Origin: Candidatus Agathobaculum pullicola
GTDB taxonomy: Bacteria > Bacillota > Clostridia > Oscillospirales > Butyricicoccaceae
Assembly: GCA_019115085.1 (NCBI GenBank)
Contig: DXEF01000018.1
Span: 1 to 37,946, forward strand
Reading direction: 5' to 3'
DNA length: 37,946 bases
Shown here: positions 7,877-15,746 of the stretch, piece after piece
Position numbering within the stretch: position 1 is the stretch's first letter
Layout of the letters: every line of letters begins with the position of its first letter
Made by a program: the position numbers and the translations under genes
Notes under the pieces: generated by a model
The model's input: only the letters and a program-made list of their open reading frames with translations
Database searches by the model: none
What the model was told of the DNA's origin: nothing

Positions 7877-9119
7877 GTTACAAATATCCGAAGAAATTCG
7901 CGCGCTCGGTCAACAGGCCGAGCGCGAAATCATGCCGTATTTTGCGCGGATTGAACAGGTGTGCGACAGGAATACGGAAAAAGTGCTTGCAGCATTTGCG
8001 AAAAACCGGGTGTCGGACAATTTGTTTGCGGGAACGACCGGTTATGGTTATGATGACCATGGGCGGGATACGCTTGACCGCATCTACGCGGATATTTTTG
8101 GTACGGAAGCGGCATTGGTACGTATTGGTTTTGTTAACGGTACTCATGCGCTGTCCTGCGCAATGTTCTCCGCAGTCAAGTCAGGGGATACTGTGCTTTC
8201 GGTGACCGGCTCTGCGTATGACACACTGCAAAATACCATCACAGGCGACTACTGCGGCAGCATGAAAAATTATGGGATTGGCTATAAGCAGGTGGATTTA
8301 GTAAACGGCCGGCCCAATTTGCCCGCTATCGCGCAGGCGGCGCAGGATCAGAGTGTAAAACTGGTATTTATCCAGCGTAGCCGCGGCTATGCGGTACGAA
8401 AGACGCTATCCTGTGCGGAAATTGAAGAAATTTGCAAAACCGTGCGTCAGGTTAATCCGGATGCTGCCATCATGGTAGACAACTGTTATGGCGAGTTTGT
8501 CGAGGAGATTGAGCCGACTCAGGTGGGTGCGGATTTAATTGCAGGTTCGCTGATTAAAAATCCGGGCGGTGGTTTAGCTCCCACGGGCGGCTATATTGCA
8601 GGACGCGCGGATCTGGTGGAAAATGCTTCTTATAGGCTGACCGCGCCGGGCATTGGCGGCGAATGTGGCTGCACAATGGGACAGAACCGCCTACTATATC
8701 AGGGTCTGTTTATGGCGCCGCATACCACGGCGCAAGCGCTGAAAACCGCAATTTTTTGCGCCAAAGTCATGGAACTGCTGGGCTATGAAGTCAGCCCCAA
8801 GGCGGAGGAGCCGCGGTATGATATTATCCAGACGATTGCATTTGGCGCGCCGGAGCCGCTGTGCCGGTTTTGTGAGGGAATTCAGGCGGGCGCGCCAGTC
8901 GATTCGTTTGTTACACCGGAACCGTGGGCGATGCCAGGATATGACGATCCGGTTATTATGGCGGCAGGTGCGTTTGTGCAGGGCGCGTCAATTGAACTGT
9001 CTGCGGATGCACCCATGCGCGAGCCATATGTGTGCTATATGCAGGGTGGTTTGACTTATTCTTCGGGAAAAGCCGGTATTCTGCTTGCAGCGGAGCGTAT
9101 TCGCAATCAAAAGGAATGA
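7866..9119 (+). CDS. Methionine gamma-lyase family protein (PF06838)
   Basis: A 417-residue PLP-dependent fold type I protein of the family once called aluminum resistance proteins. It is recognised by FAGTTGYGYDDHGRDTLDRI near the N-terminus, VRIGFVNGTHALS around the cofactor phosphate site, VDNCYGEF with Asp205 for the pyridine nitrogen, and SLIKNPGGG with Lys231 as the likely Schiff-base lysine. The family is related to Cys/Met metabolism enzymes, but the true reaction in Clostridia is not settled. ATG codons at 7866 and 7869 are both possible starts. It is the last gene of the run and ends at a terminator. Confidence 0.9.
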   Translation: MMNKLQISEEIRALGQQAEREIMPYFARIEQVCDRNTEKVLAAFAKNRVSDNLFAGTTGYGYDDHGRDTLDRIYADIFGTEAALVRIGFVNGTHALSCAMFSAVKSGDTVLSVTGSAYDTLQNTITGDYCGSMKNYGIGYKQVDLVNGRPNLPAIAQAAQDQSVKLVFIQRSRGYAVRKTLSCAEIEEICKTVRQVNPDAAIMVDNCYGEFVEEIEPTQVGADLIAGSLIKNPGGGLAPTGGYIAGRADLVENASYRLTAPGIGGECGCTMGQNRLLYQGLFMAPHTTAQALKTAIFCAKVMELLGYEVSPKAEEPRYDIIQTIAFGAPEPLCRFCEGIQAGAPVDSFVTPEPWAMPGYDDPVIMAAGAFVQGASIELSADAPMREPYVCYMQGGLTYSSGKAGILLAAERIRNQKE

Positions 9120-9120
9120 T

Positions 9121-9150
9121 AAAAAGGGACGGTTTTGCCGTCCCTTTTTG
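9121..9150. terminator. Bidirectional intrinsic terminator
   Basis: AAAAAGGGACGG and CCGTCCCTTTTT form a 12-bp stem with a short TTTTG loop between two convergent genes. A and T tracts on both sides suit termination in both directions. Confidence 0.85.
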
Positions 9151-9169
9151 ATTGCAGAACATATGGTTT

Positions 9170-11704
9170 TCAGATCAGAGTTTGTACTAGTTGACACAAA
9201 GCTGTAAAATCAATGGGTTTGACAATGTGGGCGGTCATGCCGGCGGCTTGCGTTTTCGCGATATCCTCCGGAAAGGCGTTTGCAGTAACAGCAATAATCG
9301 GAACGGTCGCCGCATCTGCACGGTCTAACATGCGGATGGTATGTGCAGCCTGACAGCCGTCCATATTCGGCATCTGCATGTCCATCAAGATGATGTCAAA
9401 CTCATGCGGCTGTGAAGCGGAAAAAATATCCACGGCTTGCTGACCATCCCATGCTTGGACAACATCAACATCGTGCATCGATAGAATTTCGGTTGCGATT
9501 TCCATATTGATTGCATTATCCTCTGCGATCAGCAGCTTTTTGCCGCGCAAATCAAACGTGGCAGATTTTGTTTGCGGAGGCAATTCTGCCGGTTTTGTAC
9601 TGCTGGCGCTGGTTTGTGACTCTGTGACAGTCTGCAGTGGGAGAGTAACGGTGAACGTGCTACCATGCCCCAATTCACTTGCAACGCGAATTTCACCATC
9701 CATGCGTTTGACCAAGCTGTGGACAATTGCCATGCCCAATCCGGTGCCAACCACAGATCGTGCGCTGAAACGGGTTTCCCGTGCGTAGGGCTCGAAAATA
9801 TGCTGAAGGAATTCTTGGGACATTCCAATGCCGGTATCCTGCACGGAAAGCACATAGCTGCTGTGCTTGTCAGAATGGTTTTCGTTCAGCCGGACGGTGA
9901 TGGAGGCGCCGGATGCACTGTACTTGAAGGCATTGGACAGCAGGTTGTTTAGAATTTGACTGATGCGCAAAGTATCGCCCAATACCATGCTGTGGCGCAA
10001 ATCACAGATAAGAGAGAGATTCTTATTTTCCTTTTTTGCTTGATGACGAAAGATTTCGACACAGTCTTCAACACATTGCCGCAGGTCTATCGGATGATAA
10101 TCAACAGAGAGGTGGCCGTGCTCCATGTGGGAAATTTCCAGTACATCGTTGACAAGATGGAGTAATTGCTGACCGGCAAACAGGATTTTTTCCAGCAGTG
10201 TTTTCAGCTTGCTCCGGTTGCCAAGATTTCGCTGCGCCAATTCGGACAGGCCGATAATGGCATTGAGCGGTGTGCGCATATCATGAGACATGTTGCTGAA
10301 GAATGCGTTTTTATCTTCCTCGCTCCGACGAGAGGCTTCCAATGCGTTTTGCAGCAGCTGAAGTTGCTCGAGTTGCCGCGTCTTTTCCTGATTTACCTCG
10401 CGAAAGGCCAGCACGACTTCATCTTGTGCAAATGCTTTGTCAAATAGGATGCTGACATTGACCCAACGCTCACCGCCTTCAAAACGGCGCAGATAATCTC
10501 CTCCGAATTCCGTTACTTGGTCATGTACCAGGCGCTGGATATTTTCCAGAGCAAAGCTGCTGACGAATTCTTCGTAGGTGCTATGCGCAACGACAGCTTG
10601 CATCGTGTGCAATAAATCCGAATAGCGGCCCGTTGAGCGGATTTGATTGCGGGTATCGTTTGCGCATTTTATAGCCTCATAATTTCCTGTTTTATAATTG
10701 ACTCGATAAATTGCATAATACAGGTTTCCGAGTGCGCGTACAGTATCATCCGTGCGGCGTATTTTTCGGTTCAAACGGTAATCTCGTATGGAAAGCAGTA
10801 TAGCGGCAATCAGAAACAGGGAAGAGAGCAGCAGAAAAAGGCGGTAGATACTGGTCAATTCGCGCAGTACTGTGCGGAACGGGATGGTCAAAATCGTCAT
10901 CCAGCCGTTGCTCATCCGGTAGTAGTAGACGCCGCATGGATTGCCGTCTAGCCCGATGATGCTGGCATGATGCGGGTCGAGCGCTCCCTTCTCAATGCAC
11001 TGCACAAGATCGCTTACATAAAGCTGTAGTTGGGTGGCCTCATGGGAAAGGGCCTCGTGCGCATATAGCAGCGTACCCGTTTGATCACATAAATAGTAGG
11101 AACTGCCCTTCGGAAGGGACGGCATATCGTCGGCCGTGTGGAAATCTTCTGGAAACACATCAAACAGCAGCATGTTATCGGAGTTATGCGCTTTCTGCGC
11201 AATGGTGATGACCTGTTTTCCTGTGACTACGTCAGGAGCGGCAGCGGTAAAAATCACCTCGCCGTTTGCTTCTAATGCCATACGGTACCAATCCGTCTGC
11301 CGAAAATCATACGAGACGTCATCGCCCCAAGACTTGGCGGAAACGATGCGTCCTTCGATTACCGCATATAAATCCACAGAATCGTTCGCGAGCACCTGCG
11401 GCATTTTGTCAAAAAAGTCTTTAATCCATGCTTGGACTTGCTGCGGACTGGCGTTGTTTTCGGTCATTTGGTCGAGGTATTGTGTGCCGAGATTCATCAC
11501 AGCGCGATAGGTATCAATGTGGTTTTGCTCCTCGGCGGCGTAATTTTGGGTCAAAGAAGTGCCGAACTGCTGCGCGTTTTGCAGCAGCCTTTCGCGCATC
11601 ATATACAAGCTGAAGATGGTTAACATAGCAAAAAACAGCAAAAACACGATATTGAGCCATAATATGTGTAGAGAGGTGCGATTCTTTGCTTTGTGGTACT
11701 TCAT
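9170..11704 (-). CDS. Hybrid sensor histidine kinase/response regulator
   Basis: An 844-residue membrane protein. One membrane segment lies at about residues 14-36, an extracellular Cache-like sensor at 37-280, and a second segment at about 288-306. A PAS-like region covers roughly 325-440 and a short coiled coil 440-465. The HisKA box NMSHDMRTPLNAIIG carries His474. The HATPase domain shows N587/N591, DTGIGMS (623) and GTGLGMA (651). A C-terminal receiver spans about 721-844 with acidic pair D729 and phosphoacceptor Asp775 in LMDMQMPNMDG, plus Lys829. There is no HPt domain; a separate HPt gene lies divergently next door. AGGGAG lies close to the ATG. The ligand is unknown. Confidence 0.93.
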   Translation of the reverse strand: MKYHKAKNRTSLHILWLNIVFLLFFAMLTIFSLYMMRERLLQNAQQFGTSLTQNYAAEEQNHIDTYRAVMNLGTQYLDQMTENNASPQQVQAWIKDFFDKMPQVLANDSVDLYAVIEGRIVSAKSWGDDVSYDFRQTDWYRMALEANGEVIFTAAAPDVVTGKQVITIAQKAHNSDNMLLFDVFPEDFHTADDMPSLPKGSSYYLCDQTGTLLYAHEALSHEATQLQLYVSDLVQCIEKGALDPHHASIIGLDGNPCGVYYYRMSNGWMTILTIPFRTVLRELTSIYRLFLLLSSLFLIAAILLSIRDYRLNRKIRRTDDTVRALGNLYYAIYRVNYKTGNYEAIKCANDTRNQIRSTGRYSDLLHTMQAVVAHSTYEEFVSSFALENIQRLVHDQVTEFGGDYLRRFEGGERWVNVSILFDKAFAQDEVVLAFREVNQEKTRQLEQLQLLQNALEASRRSEEDKNAFFSNMSHDMRTPLNAIIGLSELAQRNLGNRSKLKTLLEKILFAGQQLLHLVNDVLEISHMEHGHLSVDYHPIDLRQCVEDCVEIFRHQAKKENKNLSLICDLRHSMVLGDTLRISQILNNLLSNAFKYSASGASITVRLNENHSDKHSSYVLSVQDTGIGMSQEFLQHIFEPYARETRFSARSVVGTGLGMAIVHSLVKRMDGEIRVASELGHGSTFTVTLPLQTVTESQTSASSTKPAELPPQTKSATFDLRGKKLLIAEDNAINMEIATEILSMHDVDVVQAWDGQQAVDIFSASQPHEFDIILMDMQMPNMDGCQAAHTIRMLDRADAATVPIIAVTANAFPEDIAKTQAAGMTAHIVKPIDFTALCQLVQTLI

Positions 11705-11737
11705 TTATTTTCTCCCTTCGGTTTATACTCCATTGCC

Positions 11738-11766
11738 AGTATGGGACACCGACACGAATTTGTCAA
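11738..11766 (-). promoter_or_regulatory. Predicted promoter of hybrid kinase gene
   Basis: On the minus strand a consensus TTGACA is followed after 17 bases by CATACT, about 34 bases ahead of the kinase start. Confidence 0.6.
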
Positions 11767-11827
11767 TTCTCTGATGCGGGAAGAAACACAACACGGACGA
11801 AGAAATTTTCGGCTTTTTTCTATGGAC

Positions 11828-11856
11828 TTGCTCGCGTTGCCTTTCTGCGGTATAAT
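11828..11856 (+). promoter_or_regulatory. Predicted promoter of HPt-REC operon
   Basis: TTGCTC, a 17-base spacer and a perfect TATAAT point toward the HPt gene. It lies about 60 bases from the divergent kinase promoter, so one regulator could act on both. Confidence 0.65.
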
Positions 11857-11924
11857 GAAGGCGTTTCCTGCTTCATGGAGAATACGTTGCGAGGGAGAAG
11901 CACTATCATGGATCAAACTATTTT

Positions 11925-12290
11925 TTGAAAAGATTGGATGATGTCGGCATTGATACGGAAAAGGCAATCGCACGCTTTATGGGCAATACGGCTCTGTTTT
12001 TGAAGTTCGTTCGACGGCTGCCGGATGTGCTTCGATTTAGAGAAATTCGGACGGCGCTGCAGCAGGAAGATGACGAGACATTTTATATGCTGGTACATAC
12101 GCTCAAAGGGACGGCAGCCAACCTGTCTGCGGAGAATGTAGCCGAGTGTGTACAAGCTATTTTGGTGGAATACCGTACTTCTGGCTTCAAACATATGCGT
12201 AAGCTGGAAGGCTTGCTTCGAGAAGCTGAGGTGGAAAGTGAAAAATTATCTGAACTTTTGCGGCAGATGGATGAAGCCTTGGCAGATTGA
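11925..12290 (+). CDS. HPt domain phosphotransfer protein (apparent N-terminal frameshift)
   Basis: A 121-residue all-helical protein with the HPt signature VHTLKGTAANL; His58 (counting from the TTG at 11925) is the phosphoacceptor. HPt proteins pass phosphate between receiver domains, and the neighbouring hybrid kinase lacks its own HPt. The frame as read starts at a TTG with no ribosome site. An ATG at 11908 has a good GAGGGAGAAG site, but its frame stops after six codons (MDQTIF). One extra T, or a -1 slip, in the six-T run at 11921-11926 would join it smoothly as MDQTIFLKRLDDVG. The true start is therefore probably 11908 with a frameshift. The next gene follows after about 26 bases. Confidence 0.85.
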   Translation: MKRLDDVGIDTEKAIARFMGNTALFLKFVRRLPDVLRFREIRTALQQEDDETFYMLVHTLKGTAANLSAENVAECVQAILVEYRTSGFKHMRKLEGLLREAEVESEKLSELLRQMDEALAD

Positions 12291-12316
12291 TAACATGAAA
12301 GTTGGGGGCAAAGCAT

Positions 12317-13453
12317 ATGATGCGAGACACGCTGTTGATTGTAGATGACTCAGAACTGGATTTGGCCATTTTAAATGAAATATTTAAAGGTATATTTCGG
12401 GTGGAATGTTGTCAGGAGGCTAATCAGGCGCTTTCCTTTATCCATAAGAATGCCGAGCGGATTTGTGCGGCTCTGGTGGATATTTGTCTGGGCCGTAGGG
12501 GTGCGGGGTTTACGCTGCTGCACCGTTTGCAAACCAATGCGCTGACGACGCAGCTGCCGATTATTCTGATTACGTCGGATGCAAGCAAAGATAACGTAAT
12601 GAACGGTGTGGAGTATGGCGCGGTGGATTTTCTGGTCAAACCGGTCGACCCGCATTCTGTGCAGGAGAGGGTATGCAGCATTGTGCGTTCCGCTTGGCCG
12701 AAAAAAACAACAATTTTGGATCAGCGTGGTGCAACCGAGATAGAAACGCCTGAAAAAGAGGAACTTTACGAGGAAGAGGCCATCTCTTTACTCAATGGCT
12801 TACCGGATCCGCTATCGGCAGAACAAGCACAGCAGCTTGTTGACGGCTGGTGCAAAAAAATATCCGCACTATGCGCATACCGCACCGGCGTTCAGCCGAC
12901 ACCCAGCCCGATGATTCCGCGCTTAACAGAACGGTTGGCTGCTGCGTGGCGTTTAGAGCATCCGAGCGGGAGCCTGACAGAATTGCAGGCAGCATATGTA
13001 CAGCAAGCCGCGCGGATCTGCGATATCGGCTTGATTGGTTTGCCGGATGATGTTATCGCTTTGGGAGCAGAGCAACCGGAGCCGGGGCGTACTGCGTATA
13101 TGCGGCATACGGAATTGGGCTGTACATTGATGGAAAGTGAAAAGCCGCATCCGTTTGTGAAACTCTGTGCGGAGGTTATGCGTTGGCACCATAAAAATTA
13201 TGATGGGACAGGATACCCTGCGACACAGGAGCCGGTCATCTTGCCGATTGGTGCACAACTCGTGCATGCCGCGATACGCTGCAATTTATACCTTCAGAAG
13301 TATCGGGACACGCCGGACTGCTTTGACCGCGTGCTACGTGCATTATCCGGCGAAGCGGGCAATATGATTTCACCGGAGATGTTTCAGGCAATCGAGAGCG
13401 GCCGCGATTTGATTGAGGATCTGCTTGTATGGGGCAGCTTAGATGAAGGATAA
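12317..13453 (+). CDS. Response regulator with degenerate HD-GYP-like output domain
   Basis: A 378-residue protein. The receiver domain (about 5-125) has acidic pair Asp10/Asp11, phosphoacceptor Asp55 in ALVDICLG, Ser87 and Lys108. The C-terminal half resembles HD-GYP phosphodiesterases: CDIGLIGLPDDV at 235, RHTELGC at 263, WHHKNYDGTGYP at 290. The HD His is replaced by Cys235, the usual Lys by Leu, the first conserved His is absent and the late Asp of the VaD segment is missing (VHAAIR). c-di-GMP hydrolysis is therefore unlikely and a binding role more plausible. The frame extends to a TTG at 12302, but the ATG at 12317 follows a GGGGG site. It is likely the end of a kinase-HPt-REC relay. 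Confidence 0.87.
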   Translation: MMRDTLLIVDDSELDLAILNEIFKGIFRVECCQEANQALSFIHKNAERICAALVDICLGRRGAGFTLLHRLQTNALTTQLPIILITSDASKDNVMNGVEYGAVDFLVKPVDPHSVQERVCSIVRSAWPKKTTILDQRGATEIETPEKEELYEEEAISLLNGLPDPLSAEQAQQLVDGWCKKISALCAYRTGVQPTPSPMIPRLTERLAAAWRLEHPSGSLTELQAAYVQQAARICDIGLIGLPDDVIALGAEQPEPGRTAYMRHTELGCTLMESEKPHPFVKLCAEVMRWHHKNYDGTGYPATQEPVILPIGAQLVHAAIRCNLYLQKYRDTPDCFDRVLRALSGEAGNMISPEMFQAIESGRDLIEDLLVWGSLDEG

Positions 13454-13493
13454 ACAGTGCCTCATGGGAGAATGCTGCGTATGGCAAATCAGG

Positions 13494-13522
13494 TTGCATA
13501 CTACGTAGATTTATGGTAAAAT
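13494..13522 (+). promoter_or_regulatory. Predicted promoter of ruvCAB
   Basis: TTGCAT, a 17-base spacer and TAAAAT lie about 30 bases upstream of ruvC. Confidence 0.6.
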
Positions 13523-13552
13523 GTTTTAGTTATAGAGCAGAGGTTTGCGTTT

Positions 13553-14047
13553 ATGACGATTCTTGGCATCGATCCGGGGTACGGCACCATTGGTTACGGT
13601 GTGGTACGGTTTGACAATATGAAATTTACGCCTGTACAATATGGCGCGGCAACTACCAAACCCGGTATGCCGATGCATCTGCGCTTGTGTGAGATATATG
13701 ATGATATTGGGACGCTGGTGGATACCTTTCATCCGGATGAAGTTGCTATAGAGGAACTGTTCTTTTCCAAGAATATCACAACCGGTATTCAGGTTGCGCA
13801 GGCACGCGGCGTCATCCTGTTGGCACTGGCGCAGAAAGGACTGCATCCGGTTTCTTATACGCCGAATCAGGTGAAAATGGCGGTGGTTGGCTATGGCAAT
13901 GCGGAGAAAAAGCAGATGATGGAGATGACCAAAAGTATCCTGCATCTGACCAAGTTGCCGCGGCCGGACGACGCAGCGGATGCGCTTGCTCTGGCTATTT
14001 GCCATGGTCATTCCAGACAGGCAATGCGATATGAGGGTTTGCTGTAA
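13553..14047 (+). CDS. ruvC: Crossover junction endodeoxyribonuclease RuvC
   Basis: A 164-residue RNase H-fold nuclease that cuts Holliday junctions symmetrically. The four acidic catalytic positions are visible: Asp7 in GIDPGYG, Glu67 in VAIEELFF, and Asp140 and Asp143 in PDDAADALALA. Length and motif spacing are normal. Its TAA is directly followed by the ruvA ATG, so the three ruv genes form a tight operon. Together RuvABC process recombination intermediates and stalled forks. Confidence 0.97.
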   Translation: MTILGIDPGYGTIGYGVVRFDNMKFTPVQYGAATTKPGMPMHLRLCEIYDDIGTLVDTFHPDEVAIEELFFSKNITTGIQVAQARGVILLALAQKGLHPVSYTPNQVKMAVVGYGNAEKKQMMEMTKSILHLTKLPRPDDAADALALAICHGHSRQAMRYEGLL

Positions 14048-14656
14048 ATGTTTTATTATGTAGATGGCACGGTTACCGTGCTCGAACAGGGCCTTGCTGT
14101 GATTGACTGCGGCGGTGTAGGTTATGCCTGCCATGCGTCGCAAAACACAATTGGCAAGCTGAAAATTGGCGCACATGCGCGCCTGCTCACCTATTTGAAT
14201 GTGCGTGAGGATATTTTTGAATTATATGGCTTCATCGATGAAGAAGAACAATCATGCTTTAAGATGATGCTCGGCGTGTCCGGTGTCGGGCCGAAGGCAG
14301 CGTTGTCCATTTTGTCGGTCGCACCGCCGGACAGGCTGGCTTTGTCTATCATCACCGGGGACGAAAAGATGCTGATGCAGGCCCCGGGTATTGGCAAGAA
14401 AATTGCCCAGCGCATTGTGCTTGAGTTGCGGGATAAAATGAGCAAGGAGCAGTTGGAAACCGCATCAGCGGCTTCCCCAATGGCCGCGACAGCTACTTCC
14501 GGCGGCGTTAACCATACACAGGAGGCGGTAGCTGCATTAATGGTGCTGGGATACAGCCAGGCAGAGGCGCTGCACGCGATGGAAGGGCTGGATACCGCGC
14601 AGATGGAGGCGGAGGAAATCATCCGTCAGTGCCTGAAAAAGCTGGTCAAACAGTAA
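14048..14656 (+). CDS. ruvA: Holliday junction branch migration protein RuvA
   Basis: A 202-residue protein that binds four-way junctions as a tetramer and loads RuvB. It has an N-terminal OB fold (about 1-63), tandem helix-hairpin-helix motifs (GVSGVGPKAALSIL and APGIGKKIAQRIVLEL) and, after an Ala/Thr-rich linker, a C-terminal domain from about residue 155 (EAVAALMVLGYSQAEA) that contacts RuvB. Length is normal. The ATG adjoins the ruvC stop codon with no gap, which suggests translational coupling. Confidence 0.97.
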   Translation: MFYYVDGTVTVLEQGLAVIDCGGVGYACHASQNTIGKLKIGAHARLLTYLNVREDIFELYGFIDEEEQSCFKMMLGVSGVGPKAALSILSVAPPDRLALSIITGDEKMLMQAPGIGKKIAQRIVLELRDKMSKEQLETASAASPMAATATSGGVNHTQEAVAALMVLGYSQAEALHAMEGLDTAQMEAEEIIRQCLKKLVKQ

Positions 14657-14668
14657 GGGAGTGTTCCT

Positions 14669-15709
14669 TTGAGTATAGAATTTTCCGGCGGGATGGCGGA
14701 TGACGAGCGTATTATTTCTACGCGGCAGCTTTCCGAGGATGAGACCGAAAATTCCCTGCGTCCGAAAACCATGGCAGATTATGTCGGACAGACCAAGGCG
14801 AAGGAAAATTTAAGCGTATATATTGAAGCGGCGAAGATGCGTGGAGAATCGCTCGACCATACGTTGCTGTATGGCCCGCCTGGCCTTGGTAAGACGACGC
14901 TGGCGGGCATTATCGCCAGTGAGATGGGTGTCAATATCCGCGTTACGAGCGGTCCGGCAATCGAAAAAGCGGGAGATTTGGCGGCTTTATTGACAAATCT
15001 TTCGGAAAATGATATTTTGTTTATCGATGAGATTCATCGCCTTGACCGGGCGGTAGAGGAAATTCTCTATCCTGCGATGGAGGATTACGCGCTCGATATT
15101 ATCATTGGCAAGGGGCCGTCGGCCCGCTCGATTCGTATCGACCTGCCACGCTTTACGCTTATCGGCGCGACGACGCGCGCGGGACAGATGACCAGTCCTT
15201 TGCGCGACCGCTTCGGCGTCATGCTTCGTTTGGAGCTGTATTCGCCGGATGAGCTTTGCCAGATTGTAGAGCGTTCGGCTGGCATCCTGAATGTGCCGTG
15301 TGAGTATGAGGGCGCCTTTGAAATCGCGCGCCGCAGCCGCGGAACACCGCGTATTGCTAATCGTCTGCTGCGTCGAGTGCGTGATTTTGCGCAGGTGCGC
15401 GGTACAGGCACGATTGATAAAGCCAGTGCGGATATGGCACTGCGTGCGCTGGAAATTGATGAGCTTGGGCTGGACAACGTGGATCGGCGGATGCTAAAAA
15501 GCATCATGCTCAATTACGGGGGAGGCCCGGTTGGATTGGATACGCTGGCCGCGACGATTGGCGAGGAAGCAATTACGCTGGAGGATGTTTACGAGCCGTA
15601 TCTGATGCAGATTGGCTTTCTCAGCCGCACTCCGCGTGGACGATGCGTTACAGTACAGGCGTATCGTCATATGAATATGGAACCGACGGACGGACAGCAG
15701 ATGCTGTGA
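14669..15709 (+). CDS. ruvB: Holliday junction branch migration DNA helicase RuvB
   Basis: A 346-residue AAA+ motor that drives branch migration with RuvA. Walker A is [10 protein letters not shown] at about residues 68-77, Walker B is LFIDEIHRL near 116, sensor 1 is IGATTRAG, and the arginine finger lies in PLRDRFG. The winged-helix C-terminus ends in [11 protein letters not shown]. The start is a TTG at 14669 behind AGGGAG with 7-base spacing; the in-frame ATG at 14693 lacks a comparable site and would shorten the N-terminus. Confidence 0.97.
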   Translation: MSIEFSGGMADDERIISTRQLSEDETENSLRPKTMADYVGQTKAKENLSVYIEAAKMRGESLDHTLLYGPPGLGKTTLAGIIASEMGVNIRVTSGPAIEKAGDLAALLTNLSENDILFIDEIHRLDRAVEEILYPAMEDYALDIIIGKGPSARSIRIDLPRFTLIGATTRAGQMTSPLRDRFGVMLRLELYSPDELCQIVERSAGILNVPCEYEGAFEIARRSRGTPRIANRLLRRVRDFAQVRGTGTIDKASADMALRALEIDELGLDNVDRRMLKSIMLNYGGGPVGLDTLAATIGEEAITLEDVYEPYLMQIGFLSRTPRGRCVTVQAYRHMNMEPTDGQQML

Positions 15710-15746
15710 AGCCGCCGCTTAAAATAAGAAAGTTGGGTGTTTGATA

